From contig JAUWMT010000013.1 in assembly GCA_030613025.1 (NCBI GenBank), positions 1 through 59,794 on the forward strand: a stretch of DNA of 59,794 nt, given 5' to 3'. The notes below the pieces were generated by a model. The model searched no databases and had not been told where the DNA came from. It worked only from the letters and a program-made list of their open reading frames with translations. How positions within the stretch are numbered: position 1 is the first letter of the stretch; each line of letters begins with the position of its first letter. Positions 18,967 through 28,461 of the stretch are shown in pieces. Source of the DNA: Candidatus Cloacimonadota bacterium. Lineage in GTDB: Bacteria > Cloacimonadota > Cloacimonadia > JGIOTU-2. A program made the position numbers and the translations under genes.

Positions 18967-21900
18967 TTAATGAAAAATGATAATCTTGAAAATATCATCA
19001 ATCCTCTTTCCGTTTACAATCAATTTATAAAAATATACTCCATTTGATGGAATATCTTCATCCTCATCTCTCCCATTCCATAACACTTGATTATATCCTG
19101 CATGTAGTATCTGATTATCAATTATTTTTATCTTCCTTCCGGCAACCGTAAAAATCTCAATATCTACGGAAGCATCGCCATCAAGATAGAAGGTAAAATA
19201 AGTATGATCATCCATTGGATTTGGATAATTCAGCACAGTTCGCACATCAATATTATCAGGGCTTTTTATTTTAAACTCAACCTCATGAAAGGCAACTTCG
19301 TTTAAGTTATCAAAAACTTCTAATCTCAGCGTGTGAATACCGGCAGGAATTGATTCCAGTTGATACTCGATCGAACCTTGTATATATGAGTCCAGATCAT
19401 AGATAAAATATTCGGTGATATTATATTCATCTTCATTATCGATAGTTAATAAAATGCGATGACCGGGATAATTAGTAATATTAACACCGTTACTATCAAG
19501 AATTTCTATATATATAAGAGGCGATGAAGAAACGTAATCTCCGCTCTTAAAAGCATCATTATCCATCCACATAGTGATCTGCGGAGGTCCATCATTCTCA
19601 GATTCTGCATATCCGTTTATGATAAGATCATGATCTTTTGTATCATCACGTTTATTATAGCGCATTGCAACATCTACTTTTTCTGAGGAGCTTTCCGAGT
19701 AACTCAAGATATGACCTAATTGTCCACCATATATATCATCAGGAACGATAAAACCGAAATTAAAATCATAATCATGTGCTGAGACTGGTCCTTTAAAAAT
19801 CGCCTTTCCCTTTTCAATGAAAGTTGTATCTTTTGTCACCCATACGTTATTGATTTTTTCCTCATATTCATATACTTTGTCATAATCGGTATCATAAACT
19901 ACAATAAAAACTTCATCGAACTGACAATCAGTTGTATCAATAATTCCATGTAATTCGGCAGTTTGGCGTGCCTGGAGCGAATCGGCAAGCTCTTGGGGAA
20001 TGGTAATATTTCCCCTGATAGCAGGTAAAGCAGATCTCAACATTGGATCACCAAAGAGCAAATAACTTTCAAACGACTTCGGAATACTTCCACCCTTTGC
20101 AACTATAACTGCTTCCCCTATTCTTATTCTTTCACTTGCACCATTAACAATATAATCAACTATCTTTGTACAAGGTCCATATCCTCCCTTACGAGTTGCA
20201 GCAAAAGCTGCTACTGCTCCTCTGTTTTTTGTATATAAAAATCTTTCAACTGTGCATTCAATCGTATTAGAATCAAACAATCCAATATCACATGAAGCAG
20301 CAAGAAAGAAATTTAACATATCCCCATTGTTTAATTTCCCAATATCTCTACTCGCCCTAAAATATTCCTCGTCACCCATTACATCATAACCACCATGACC
20401 AATGTAATAGAATACTGCTGCACCCTCATTTATTTTTTTAATGATATCTTTATTTGCCTCAGGGCGATTTTTGAATTCATCAAGAGGATAACGAATTCCA
20501 TAAACTTCTACTAGCTCAACATTATCTTCAATATCGCGAGCACATAACTCTGCATTGTAAGTATTTGCTAGTTCTTTATGACGACCATCTTTAAGAAAAT
20601 CATCTGCACAAATGATCACACGGTTGCGCCAGTAACCATAATTAGGTTGTGCAATATAATCAATTGTCTTATCCATCATAACTTCCATTTGAGAATTAGT
20701 ATAACCGGGCAACCGACCTATCATCAAAGTGGGAGTTGTACTTGTGAAATAGACAAACTTGTCATCAGATACAGTTGTTCCTTTTATGAAAGGAAGGATT
20801 TTATTTTTCTCTTCAGAACCCGGTTCATAACCACGAAAGTCATTGGTCCCATCACCAGCAAGTACTACATAAGATAATTTTCTTTCCGGAATTAAGGCAT
20901 AATAATCAAAGCCGTATTTAAGGAAATACCTCAATGCAACGACATCGGGCAAACCCCAGGAAAATTCATCATAAATATCATTGACATTCACAACCATCAC
21001 ATTCAAGCCATCATACTGAATATGAACATCTGCAAGCTCTTTTGATTTTTCCCAAAATTGTTCAGGCGTAATGATAATAGCTTCAGTATTTGCAAGTGTT
21101 GAATCATCTCTCAAGTATGATCGAATTTCAACTCCATTCAGATATACAAGCGGTTTAAATTTTTCCTCTATAACATCAGGAATAATATACCCTCCATTAC
21201 TGACAATACAGAATTTCGTGCCGGCTATGTCTGAAATCGCATCAAAAGAAAGCGAATTGTTGCTATAGGTATAGTCGGTAATTTCCGAAGCCTGATCAAA
21301 ATCCCGTATATGGAATATCTGAAGCTCATTATTAGAAACATTTGTAACATTCACAGTATATTCGATATTTTCCTGCGGTAGAGAAAGCGAAAGGTAATTA
21401 TCCTCCATCTTTAGATTTTTCGTATAGCTGATCTCGTAATAATCGAAAAAAAGTTTTTGGGTACTGGATGCTGCCTTTACAACCCTTATAGTATTCTTCC
21501 CATTATGAAAAAAATTTCCCGTATAGGTAATGTGGGATTGACTCGATGTATATTCAGTTAGCAATATTTCGTTCACATAGGTTGTAATAGAAGAATATGG
21601 ATTAGTATTGAAATTTATAATAAGTTCCTGTGTATCGTTTGTGTTGAGTTCAGAAACTGTGAAATCGAAGTATTTGGTACTTGCACCGCTTCCAGTGAAA
21701 CTCTGCCAGTACCATTCGATCTTAAGAGGATCAGATCGCACATGTTCTTCTTCGAAATGCTCGGAATAACGGTATGTTGTAAGCGTTTCCCGTTTTGTTT
21801 GATTGCGGGGAGATTGGTTTTGAGAATTGTTGTGTGAAGTAAGATCAGTATTATAATTATAAGTGAGCCAATAGATATTTTCACCTGTGTATGGATTAAA

Positions 21901-22860
21901 ATATTGATTATAGTCTTGGTTCAATTGGAAGCCATTTGTACCTCTTACATAAAAATACACTGTGAAATCAGAACCGCTTTCGCTTACGAATACCGGCACT
22001 TCTTCAAAGGGATATAAAGTACTTGATACAGTACGATATTGAGAATATCCTCCCCCATTGAACACCTTGATCTCGTTTGGGTCGAGATTTTCTACGTCTA
22101 TTCCAGCTTGAGATAATGCCTGCTTCGTTAGCTTGCAAATTCCAGTTTCAGTAATAGGTATCTTGAACCATCTATCTGCATGTGAAAAGGGATTATCCTG
22201 CTTCGCTTTTATAGTTCCGGCAGTCCAATTCTTAGCAACGTTAAAGTTGATTATTGTATGTTTAAAGATCTTTTCAAAATTTTTATCTGTAAAAAGGTTA
22301 GCAGCTTTGTTGCCGGTGAGCGAGAATGACAGCTTAAGATCATCGATGATTTTAAGTCTATTATTATGAACAGTGAATGGACGTATGATCACCATTACAA
22401 CCGTCTGTTGCCGCCAGAGATAAGGTTCGGATATTTCGAGTAATTCTTTCGATGTTTCAGGTAAATAAACATCCTCTTTTATCTCATAAACATGAGTATA
22501 AGTTTCTTTTTGAGGGTCTTTTATGAACTTTGGGAACGGAGCGACTGGGGCAGTTAGATCAAAAAAACTATCCTCTTTTGAAATAATAGTAGAATGCGCA
22601 TTCCCTTTTGTTGGCACTCCGATCAGAAAAGAATAATACGGAAGATCGATCCTTCCTTCGATCTCTTCTCGTTTAAGTTCCGGACATTCGATATATGAGT
22701 ATCCTTCTCTTGCAAGAATCTGATATTGGGGAAGAATGAATTCAATTGTAAGATTATCTGTAGTAGATCGTAATACTGTTACTGGTGAGTCCCCGAACAA
22801 GGGGTATGCAACAAATATACCCACCAGCAGAACTATGACAGATAATCTTTTTTTATTCAA
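18967..22860 (-). CDS. C25 gingipain-type peptidase, PorU-like T9SS sortase
   Basis: A 1297-residue exported protein with a signal peptide (residues 1-23). A C25 propeptide-like N-domain (YSYIECPELKREEIEGRIDLPYYSF) precedes the caspase-like catalytic domain, with His in YYIGHGGYDVMG (about residue 821) and Cys in FLAASCDIGLFD (about 856). The C-terminus carries a FlgD/T9SS-type sorting module (NYPNPMDDHTYFTF, GVYFYKLIVNGKRI). PorU cleaves sorting domains from T9SS cargo at the cell surface; the N-terminal architecture and length fit, and the window holds many cargo genes. It could instead be a secreted C25 protease. It starts 8 bases after rpsT stops. Confidence 0.85.
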   Translation of the reverse strand: MNKKRLSVIVLLVGIFVAYPLFGDSPVTVLRSTTDNLTIEFILPQYQILAREGYSYIECPELKREEIEGRIDLPYYSFLIGVPTKGNAHSTIISKEDSFFDLTAPVAPFPKFIKDPQKETYTHVYEIKEDVYLPETSKELLEISEPYLWRQQTVVMVIIRPFTVHNNRLKIIDDLKLSFSLTGNKAANLFTDKNFEKIFKHTIINFNVAKNWTAGTIKAKQDNPFSHADRWFKIPITETGICKLTKQALSQAGIDVENLDPNEIKVFNGGGYSQYRTVSSTLYPFEEVPVFVSESGSDFTVYFYVRGTNGFQLNQDYNQYFNPYTGENIYWLTYNYNTDLTSHNNSQNQSPRNQTKRETLTTYRYSEHFEEEHVRSDPLKIEWYWQSFTGSGASTKYFDFTVSELNTNDTQELIINFNTNPYSSITTYVNEILLTEYTSSQSHITYTGNFFHNGKNTIRVVKAASSTQKLFFDYYEISYTKNLKMEDNYLSLSLPQENIEYTVNVTNVSNNELQIFHIRDFDQASEITDYTYSNNSLSFDAISDIAGTKFCIVSNGGYIIPDVIEEKFKPLVYLNGVEIRSYLRDDSTLANTEAIIITPEQFWEKSKELADVHIQYDGLNVMVVNVNDIYDEFSWGLPDVVALRYFLKYGFDYYALIPERKLSYVVLAGDGTNDFRGYEPGSEEKNKILPFIKGTTVSDDKFVYFTSTTPTLMIGRLPGYTNSQMEVMMDKTIDYIAQPNYGYWRNRVIICADDFLKDGRHKELANTYNAELCARDIEDNVELVEVYGIRYPLDEFKNRPEANKDIIKKINEGAAVFYYIGHGGYDVMGDEEYFRASRDIGKLNNGDMLNFFLAASCDIGLFDSNTIECTVERFLYTKNRGAVAAFAATRKGGYGPCTKIVDYIVNGASERIRIGEAVIVAKGGSIPKSFESYLLFGDPMLRSALPAIRGNITIPQELADSLQARQTAELHGIIDTTDCQFDEVFIVVYDTDYDKVYEYEEKINNVWVTKDTTFIEKGKAIFKGPVSAHDYDFNFGFIVPDDIYGGQLGHILSYSESSSEKVDVAMRYNKRDDTKDHDLIINGYAESENDGPPQITMWMDNDAFKSGDYVSSSPLIYIEILDSNGVNITNYPGHRILLTIDNEDEYNITEYFIYDLDSYIQGSIEYQLESIPAGIHTLRLEVFDNLNEVAFHEVEFKIKSPDNIDVRTVLNYPNPMDDHTYFTFYLDGDASVDIEIFTVAGRKIKIIDNQILHAGYNQVLWNGRDEDEDIPSNGVYFYKLIVNGKRIDDIFKIIIFH

Positions 22861-22868
22861 AGTAGATG

Positions 22869-23129
22869 CTAATTAGCTTCAAAATTTTTTACAAATTTAC
22901 TTAACCTTGATTTTTTTCTATCTGCATTTTTCTTGTGTATAACTCCCTTTTTAGCTGCTTTATCAATAAGAGATTGGGCTTGAACCAGCAATGTATCCAT
23001 TTCTGCTTTATCAGTGGATTTCTTGATCTTCTTTATGATCGTGCTGATACTCTTTTTCACATAGTGATTTCGTTCTTTCTTTTTTTCATCCGAACGCAAT
23101 CTTTTTTTACAAGATTTATGACTTGGCAT
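22869..23129 (-). CDS. rpsT: 30S ribosomal protein S20
   Basis: An 86-residue, strongly basic, helical protein with the S20 patterns MPSHKSCKKRLRSDEKK, YVKKSISTIIKKI and GVIHKKNADRKKSRLSKFV. It binds 16S rRNA in the small subunit. TTAGGAGATTCA precedes the ATG. It sits between the NfeD-like gene and the C25 peptidase; the 8-base gap to the peptidase suggests read-through, which is unusual for a ribosomal protein gene. Confidence 0.95.
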   Translation of the reverse strand: MPSHKSCKKRLRSDEKKKERNHYVKKSISTIIKKIKKSTDKAEMDTLLVQAQSLIDKAAKKGVIHKKNADRKKSRLSKFVKNFEAN

Positions 23130-23204
23130 TGAATCTCCTAAATTTTATAATTTTGAGCAAGAAAATTGCTGAGTGGATTTTTTGTCAAACTTTGCAACAC
23201 TGAA

Positions 23205-23435
23205 TTATCTCTTCCTTATCAGCATTGCAAGCAACTTTTTCAACACAAATAAATTGAGCAAAGAGATTACGCAGAAGAATAATATTAAGATTAGAATATT
23301 TCTCATTCCAAGAATGTTTATCATTCCAGTAAAGAGAGCTGATGCTCCAAAACTCAACAATATAAGATTATGAAAAAATATCTCGAGAAAAATGAGTAAG
23401 AGTCCGGCTATTATCAAACTCAGCCAAATTATCAT
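23205..23435 (-). CDS. Short NfeD-like membrane protein
   Basis: A 76-residue protein with two or three TM helices and the NfeD-type opening (IIWLSLIIAGLLLIFLEIF, then LLSFGASALFTGMI), lacking the C-terminal OB-fold found in full NfeD. NfeD proteins partner with SPFH/stomatin proteins in membrane quality control, but no stomatin gene is adjacent. It starts 8 bases after the 312-residue membrane protein stops, so it belongs to the nadK-pgsA transcript. Assignment rests on the helix pattern only. Confidence 0.65.
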   Translation of the reverse strand: MIIWLSLIIAGLLLIFLEIFFHNLILLSFGASALFTGMINILGMRNILILILFFCVISLLNLFVLKKLLAMLIRKR

Positions 23436-23443
23436 ATTAAGAA

Positions 23444-24382
23444 CTATTTATCTTCTTTATCTTTGTTATCTTTATGCTCTTCGGAGTTTTCGCTTTCCCC
23501 GCTTCTTGGTTTTCTAATATATTTTCTCTTTATTTTTTTCTTTGAACCGTAATCATATCCATATCCGTAATTTGAACCTGAGCCATACCTTGAGGTTTTA
23601 CCATGCGTAGTCTTTATACCAAGTACTGTAAAAAGTTTAGTGAATAGGAGTATGATAAAATAAATCACAAAAAGTGCTACAGAAACGAAGAGTAAAGAGA
23701 TCACAAAGGTTGCGAGAAAGGACTTGAAGGCGTATTGTGTAACATCTGCGCGAGAAACGAAATGTGAAATGTCTAACTTAGTGTAAATATTCTTTGAAAA
23801 CTTCTCCTGATCCTGCAACACAGTTTTTAGCGAATCAATTATTCTTTGGGTTTTAATTATATTCTGATTGTAATTTTCCTGATCATAAACTGTGCGAGCA
23901 TTCTTGAAACCTTCATCCAAAATTTTTTTTCTTTTCTCATTATCCTTTATTCGTTCTTCAACAGATTCAGTTAATAGCTGATCATCAATTTGGACTAATT
24001 CTTCCATTGTTAACTCATCATAATTCCTTAATTTATCAATAATCTGCTTGTACTTATCACGTGGTATCTCAATTAACCAAGTGCTATTGTTTGATGAAAA
24101 TTTAGAGTATCTTATTTTTAAATCATATTCTAAAACCATATCGGCAATTTCTTGTTTAATTTTTTGCATATTAGCAGAAATATACTGTAATTCAAGTTTT
24201 GTATTGTATTTTGATTCCTCAAATAATTCAATAGCCTCTTTGGGGGACAGCCCCATAATATCCGAGGGTTCAAGAAATTTGTTGATTATCTGTGATTTGT
24301 TAAATGCAATAATTAGTGCGACAACAACCACACCTATCATTATAATATTTTTGATTCTTCTGGTGATATAAAAATCTGCCAT
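23444..24382 (-). CDS. Two-TM protein with coiled-coil domain and charged Gly/Tyr-rich tail
   Basis: I do not recognise the family. The 312-residue product has a TM helix at residues 12-29, a soluble segment of about 170 residues dominated by helices (EERIKDNEKRKKILDEGFKN..., QRIIDSLKTVLQDQEKF) and likely coiled coil, a second TM at about 222-250, a Gly/Tyr/Ser low-complexity stretch (YGSGSNYGYGYDYGSK), and a basic then acidic tail. Its ATG overlaps the pgsA stop by one base (TAATG), so translation is coupled. A membrane-tethered structural role is a guess. Confidence 0.7.
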   Translation of the reverse strand: MADFYITRRIKNIIMIGVVVVALIIAFNKSQIINKFLEPSDIMGLSPKEAIELFEESKYNTKLELQYISANMQKIKQEIADMVLEYDLKIRYSKFSSNNSTWLIEIPRDKYKQIIDKLRNYDELTMEELVQIDDQLLTESVEERIKDNEKRKKILDEGFKNARTVYDQENYNQNIIKTQRIIDSLKTVLQDQEKFSKNIYTKLDISHFVSRADVTQYAFKSFLATFVISLLFVSVALFVIYFIILLFTKLFTVLGIKTTHGKTSRYGSGSNYGYGYDYGSKKKIKRKYIRKPRSGESENSEEHKDNKDKEDK

Positions 24383-24996
24383 TAATCCTCCTTCTTTCTA
24401 TTGTTTTTTAAAATTTCTTTTTTTGATATCATTCCGTAGCGTACTGTAGCAATGCCAAGTAAGATCACTCCAATTAATACTGTTAATATCTTTACATTTA
24501 TTCCAATGATAAAAAAATTATTTATAAATTCCAGATCAATAACATAAAGGTATGTAGCTAAACTGACAATAATTACTGCAATTTTACCAGGAATATTTGA
24601 ACTTGGTATTTTATGATGTTTCATTATAAGCCAATATCCACCAATCAAAATCGATAATTCAAGAGCAATAATAAGATAAAACCCCCAGACGGGAAAGCTT
24701 CGGTAAATATAGAGATATATTAAAATTGATAATATAAATATTTTATCTACTATTGGATCGAGAATTTTTCCTATAGTTGTTGCCTGATGCAATATCTTTG
24801 CAAGAAATCCATCCAGAACATCAGTGAATCCTGCAACTAATATCAGAATAAATGCCTGGACATTATGCCCTTTATGAAGCGCTACGATCACAAAAGGTAA
24901 AATCAGCAATCGAATCATAGTTACAATATTCGGAATTGTAATTACGGTTTTTGGATCGAAATCGGCGTTTGCAAATCCGTTTTTTTTTGTGTACAT
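24382..24996 (-). CDS. pgsA: CDP-alcohol phosphatidyltransferase (PgsA-like)
   Basis: A 204-residue integral membrane enzyme with the CDP-alcohol transferase motif DVLDGFLAKILHQ followed by GKILDPIVDK (consensus DxxDGxxAR...GxxxDxxxD, here with Lys for Arg). Length and topology match phosphatidylglycerophosphate synthase, which makes PGP from CDP-diacylglycerol and glycerol 3-phosphate in the inner membrane. Other alcohol acceptors cannot be excluded. The start codon overlaps the nadK stop (TGATG), and its own stop overlaps the next ATG. Confidence 0.88.
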   Translation of the reverse strand: MYTKKNGFANADFDPKTVITIPNIVTMIRLLILPFVIVALHKGHNVQAFILILVAGFTDVLDGFLAKILHQATTIGKILDPIVDKIFILSILIYLYIYRSFPVWGFYLIIALELSILIGGYWLIMKHHKIPSSNIPGKIAVIIVSLATYLYVIDLEFINNFFIIGINVKILTVLIGVILLGIATVRYGMISKKEILKNNRKKED

Positions 24997-25835
24997 CAGT
25001 TTATGAATTTTTCTCTTACGATTTTGGCGAAAGTTTTGTCAGGAAGCTTAATAAATTTGGAAGTATACGATGATTTTTTAATGAAAATTTCTTCATTCTT
25101 TTTCATTGTTTCAACATTTTCACCATCAATTGCAACATAGATTTTTTCATTACCTTTGGTATATTGAATTGAGAGCTTTGTCTCTGCAGAAAAAATAAAA
25201 GGTTTTATAAATTGATTATGTGGATTGATCGGTGTGAGCAATAACACATTCGTATGAGGGAAAACGATCGAGCCACCGGCGGAGATATTGTAACCAGTCG
25301 AGCCGGTTGGAGTAGAAACGATAATCCCGTCAGCTTCAATATCAAAGAGGTACTCATTGTCATCCAAAATTTTAAAGGTAAGCATTTTTGGGTATTTACC
25401 TTTATAAAGCACACAATCATTCAGAGCAAAATTCTTTTTCCCGGAATTTGATAAAGTGATGCATTCAATGACCATTCTTTCTTCGATCTCATACATACCT
25501 TTTTGAATTTCTGAAAAAACCTGTTCGAACTCATCCTTCTCACATTCTGAAAGGAAACCAAGCTTACCATGATTTAATCCAAGAAGTGGAATATTCTCTT
25601 TCAGAACTAATTTTGAAGCAAGAAGAATTGTGCCATCACCTCCAAGTACAGTTAGCAGTTCAATGTTCTCTTTGGTGAAATTTTTTACATAGGAAATTCC
25701 CTGTAATCCTTCTCTTTTTTGATTTTCCAATAAGGAAATCATATACTTATTGTTCTGAAGGAATGCAATGCTTTCTTTCAGTTTTTTTATATCATTAAAT
25801 AGCTTTGGATTATAGAAGATTCCAATTCTTTGCAT
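24996..25835 (-). CDS. nadK: NAD kinase
   Basis: A 279-residue kinase that phosphorylates NAD to NADP. Signatures: GGDGTILLASK (about residue 80), LGLNHGKLGFLSECE (about 106-120), NDCVLYKG (about 153), and DGIIVSTPTGSTGYNISAGG (about 194-213), the catalytic and NAD-binding glycine-rich block. First gene of a tightly overlapping nadK-pgsA-two-TM-NfeD operon. No obvious ribosome site beyond GGGTG upstream. Confidence 0.95.
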   Translation of the reverse strand: MQRIGIFYNPKLFNDIKKLKESIAFLQNNKYMISLLENQKREGLQGISYVKNFTKENIELLTVLGGDGTILLASKLVLKENIPLLGLNHGKLGFLSECEKDEFEQVFSEIQKGMYEIEERMVIECITLSNSGKKNFALNDCVLYKGKYPKMLTFKILDDNEYLFDIEADGIIVSTPTGSTGYNISAGGSIVFPHTNVLLLTPINPHNQFIKPFIFSAETKLSIQYTKGNEKIYVAIDGENVETMKKNEEIFIKKSSYTSKFIKLPDKTFAKIVREKFIN

Positions 25836-25910
25836 AGGGTGAAAAAAAGTTATTTATGCTAAGATATGTCAACAAAAACGGAATTTTGTAGCTAAAAGGA
25901 ATCATAGATG

Positions 25911-26020
25911 AGCCACGAAAACACACAAAGGCACACGAAAAAAATATTACCTGTTAATATGAAAAGTAATAAGAATAATTTTTGTGTCCTTTTGTGTGAT
26001 TTTGTGTGATTTTGTGGCTA
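25911..26020. repeat. Long imperfect hairpin in nadK/tRNA spacer
   Basis: AGCCACGAAAACACACAAAG on the left pairs imperfectly with CTTTTGTGTG...TTTTGTGGCT on the right over about 30 bases each side, with an AATATT/AATAATT inner part. The right arm has an extra GTGTGATTTT unit. It is a dispersed-type intergenic repeat; no gene lies between 25836 and 26108. Confidence 0.6.
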
Positions 26021-26108
26021 ATTAGAATTTTTTTTGAAAAGGTTGACAGCTCAAAAGAGCGCTTCGGAATATATCAACCTAATTCTCAGAATATGAGAGT
26101 TTTAGAAT

Positions 26109-26194
26109 GGAGGATTAGTCCTAATTGGTAAGGCAGCGGTCTTGAAAACCGCCGGGCTCTGCCCTTGGGGGTTCGAGTCCCTCATCCTCCGCCA
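26109..26194 (+). tRNA. tRNA-Ser (UGA)
   Basis: 86 bases including an encoded CCA. Acceptor arms GGAGGAT/ATCCTCC, anticodon stem GCGGT/ACCGC with loop CTTGAAA giving anticodon TGA, a long class II variable arm (GGGCTCTGCCC), and T-loop GTTCGAGTC. Confidence 0.95.
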
Positions 26195-26207
26195 TTTTGT
26201 TCTTTCT

Positions 26208-26300
26208 GGAGAGGTGACCGAGTTGGCTTAAGGTGCGCGCCTGCTAAGCGTGTGTAGGAGTAACATCTTACCCAGGGTTCGAATCCCTGCCTCTCCGCCA
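26208..26300 (+). tRNA. tRNA-Ser (GCU)
   Basis: 93 bases with encoded CCA. Acceptor GGAGAGG/CCTCTCC, anticodon stem CGCGC/GCGTG with loop CTGCTAA giving anticodon GCT, long variable arm, T-loop GTTCGAATC. It starts 13 bases after the previous tRNA. Confidence 0.95.
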
Positions 26301-26312
26301 TATATAGAAATG

Positions 26313-26387
26313 TGGGTCGTCGCCAAGTGGCAAGGCACAGGGTTTTGGTCCCTGCATTCGGAGGTTCGAATCCTCCCGACCCAGCCA
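26313..26387 (+). tRNA. tRNA-Gln (UUG)
   Basis: 75 bases with encoded CCA. Acceptor TGGGTCG/CGACCCA, anticodon stem CAGGG/CCCTG with loop TTTTGGT giving anticodon TTG, T-loop GTTCGAATC. U at position 1 with A73-like pairing is typical of tRNA-Gln. Confidence 0.94.
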
Positions 26388-26399
26388 TTTTTTTAATCT

Positions 26400-26473
26400 T
26401 GGGGTGTCGTCTAATGGCAAGACAGCAGTCTCTGGATCTGCTTATTGGGGTTCGAATCCCTGCACCCCAGCCA
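26400..26473 (+). tRNA. tRNA-Gln (CUG)
   Basis: 74 bases with encoded CCA. Acceptor TGGGGTG/CACCCCA, anticodon loop CTCTGGA giving anticodon CTG. The stem GCAGT/TCTGC has four pairs and a T-T mismatch next to the loop. Only 18 bases separate its end from the ATG of the ABC permease gene. Confidence 0.92.
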
Positions 26474-26491
26474 TTTTCTTTGTAGGAGCTG

Positions 26492-27433
26492 ATGAGAACA
26501 AAAAAAAGCTATTTCCCATTCGGGTATATCTTGCCTGCCTTTCTGATAGTATTCGCTTTCCGTCTCATACCAATAGTGCTCTCCTTCATCATCAGCTTCT
26601 TCAAATGGACAATTCACGGTCCTGAAGAATTCATCGGACTACAAAACTATATAAAACTTTTCCAGGATCCAGGATTCTGGCAGTCACTGATTAATACCTT
26701 TTACCTTGTGGTCTTTATCGTTCCGGTAACTCTTATCTTGTCACTTTTTTTTGCAAATCTTCTTAACAGAACAAAAAAATTATCCGGGCTATTCAGAACA
26801 ACTTATTTCATTCCCACAGTCACTTCTCTTGTGGCTATCTCAATTCTTTGGAAGCTGATATTTTCACCTCACGGCGGACTGATGAACCATGTTCTCGGTT
26901 TCTTCAGTATTCATGGTTTGAACTGGCTTTCTGAGCCAAGAGGAATTTTCACTCTTCTCTTTGGCACAATTGGCATCAATATACCCAAAGCATTTGGTGG
27001 TCCGTCACTCGCCCTTTTTGCGATAATTATTGTCAGCATCTGGAGGAGTCTCGGTTACAACACAATTATATATCTTGCAGGACTCCAGAATATTCCGGAA
27101 GTTTATTATGAAGCAGCAGAGATCGATGGTGCAAGTAAATGGAAACAATTTTTTAATATTACCATTCCCCTTATTTCTCCAACAACTTTTTACGTTCTTC
27201 TCATGACAACCATCACAACTTTCCAGGTATTCTCACAGGTCTATTTAATGACAGGACCGCCAATAGGAGGTCCACTTGGAACAACAAAGGTCATTGTTTA
27301 CTATATCTTTGATATAGGTTTTGGAGAATCTCAAAATCTCAGCTATGCAAGTGCAATAGCGCTTGTGCTATTTTTCATTATCCTTGGACTGACCATGCTT
27401 CAAAAACGACTTGAAAAGAGGGTACAATACTAA
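26492..27433 (+). CDS. Sugar ABC transporter permease, MalF/UgpA type
   Basis: A 313-residue inner-membrane permease with six TM segments and the EAA loop YYEAAEIDGASKWKQFFNITIPL (about residues 205-228), the site that docks to the ATPase. The family imports sugars, sugar alcohols or glycerol phosphate with a periplasmic binding protein. GTAGGAG lies just before the ATG in the 18-base gap after tRNA-Gln, so it may share the tRNA transcript. Neither the binding protein nor the ATPase gene is in the window, so the substrate is unknown. Confidence 0.92.
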   Translation: MRTKKSYFPFGYILPAFLIVFAFRLIPIVLSFIISFFKWTIHGPEEFIGLQNYIKLFQDPGFWQSLINTFYLVVFIVPVTLILSLFFANLLNRTKKLSGLFRTTYFIPTVTSLVAISILWKLIFSPHGGLMNHVLGFFSIHGLNWLSEPRGIFTLLFGTIGINIPKAFGGPSLALFAIIIVSIWRSLGYNTIIYLAGLQNIPEVYYEAAEIDGASKWKQFFNITIPLISPTTFYVLLMTTITTFQVFSQVYLMTGPPIGGPLGTTKVIVYYIFDIGFGESQNLSYASAIALVLFFIILGLTMLQKRLEKRVQY

Positions 27434-28422
27434 TGCTCAAAAGATATTTCGGCAAAGGTTTCTCTTATTTTATGCTCATTTTCTGCGGGTTGATCATGGT
27501 TGTGCCTTTTATCTGGATGGTTTCCACTTCGCTGAAATCCCAAACTGCGATCAACAAAGGAAGCGTGGGCTTTATTCCTATTGAATTTGTGAACTATTAT
27601 GTCCATGACGGCAAGAAAGAGCTTTGTGAGATCGTTACTGAAGAAGAAGATCTAACAGTAATAAACATCTATGACAACGATGGAAAAACCTTCAAAGAAT
27701 CCTATGTAAAAGTACCAACTGAAAATATCAAATCTTCAAAACATCTGAAATTCCATTGGGAAAATTTTAAGGAAGCATTTACAAAAGTTCCCTTCGGCAG
27801 ATATTTTCTCAACACTCTATTTGTATCTTTCTCTGTTCTAATCGGTGTGCTCATCACGTCATGTCTTGCTGCGTATGCATTTGCACGTATGCGGTTCAAA
27901 GGGAGAGATTTCATTTTCTACCTATTCATCAGCATGATGATGGTACCTCAGCCGATATATCTAATTCCTTCATACTTCCTGCTTACAAAACTCGGATGGA
28001 TAAACACTTACCAGGCGCTCATAATACCGTGGATCGCAAATATATTCAGTATCTTTTTATTACGCCAGCAGTTTAAGACAATTCCGCAAGACCTCTTTGA
28101 TGCAGCGGTTATAGACGGATGCTCCCGATTTGAGATTCTCTGGAGGATCGTACTACCTATCTCCAAACCAATTCTTGCGACAACTGCGATATTCACCCTC
28201 ATCGGCAGCTGGAACAGTTTCATGTGGCCCCTCGTAATGACCAGCAGTGATAACCTGCGCGTGCTGCAGGTTGGACTTTCATATTTTGCACAAGAGGCAT
28301 CCTCAAGCACCGCACTACTCATGTCTGCATCTACTTTCTCGATTGCACCCTTGCTTATTCTGTTCCTTTTTGCTCAAAGACAGATCATATCCAGCTTCAT
28401 CTCAAGCGGCTTAAAAGGTTAA
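27433..28422 (+). CDS. Sugar ABC transporter permease, MalG/UgpE type
   Basis: A 329-residue partner permease whose ATG overlaps the previous stop (TAATG). The EAA loop is present as LFDAAVIDGCSRFEILWRI (about residues 220-238). Between TM1 and TM2 there is an extended periplasmic segment of roughly 80 residues (GKKELCEIVTEEEDLTVINI and onward), longer than in MalG-type relatives I know and likely to contact the binding protein. Predicted six TM helices. Confidence 0.91.
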   Translation: MLKRYFGKGFSYFMLIFCGLIMVVPFIWMVSTSLKSQTAINKGSVGFIPIEFVNYYVHDGKKELCEIVTEEEDLTVINIYDNDGKTFKESYVKVPTENIKSSKHLKFHWENFKEAFTKVPFGRYFLNTLFVSFSVLIGVLITSCLAAYAFARMRFKGRDFIFYLFISMMMVPQPIYLIPSYFLLTKLGWINTYQALIIPWIANIFSIFLLRQQFKTIPQDLFDAAVIDGCSRFEILWRIVLPISKPILATTAIFTLIGSWNSFMWPLVMTSSDNLRVLQVGLSYFAQEASSSTALLMSASTFSIAPLLILFLFAQRQIISSFISSGLKG

Positions 28423-28461
28423 AAACTTTACAAATCTTTCCATCATAAAAAAATCATATCT

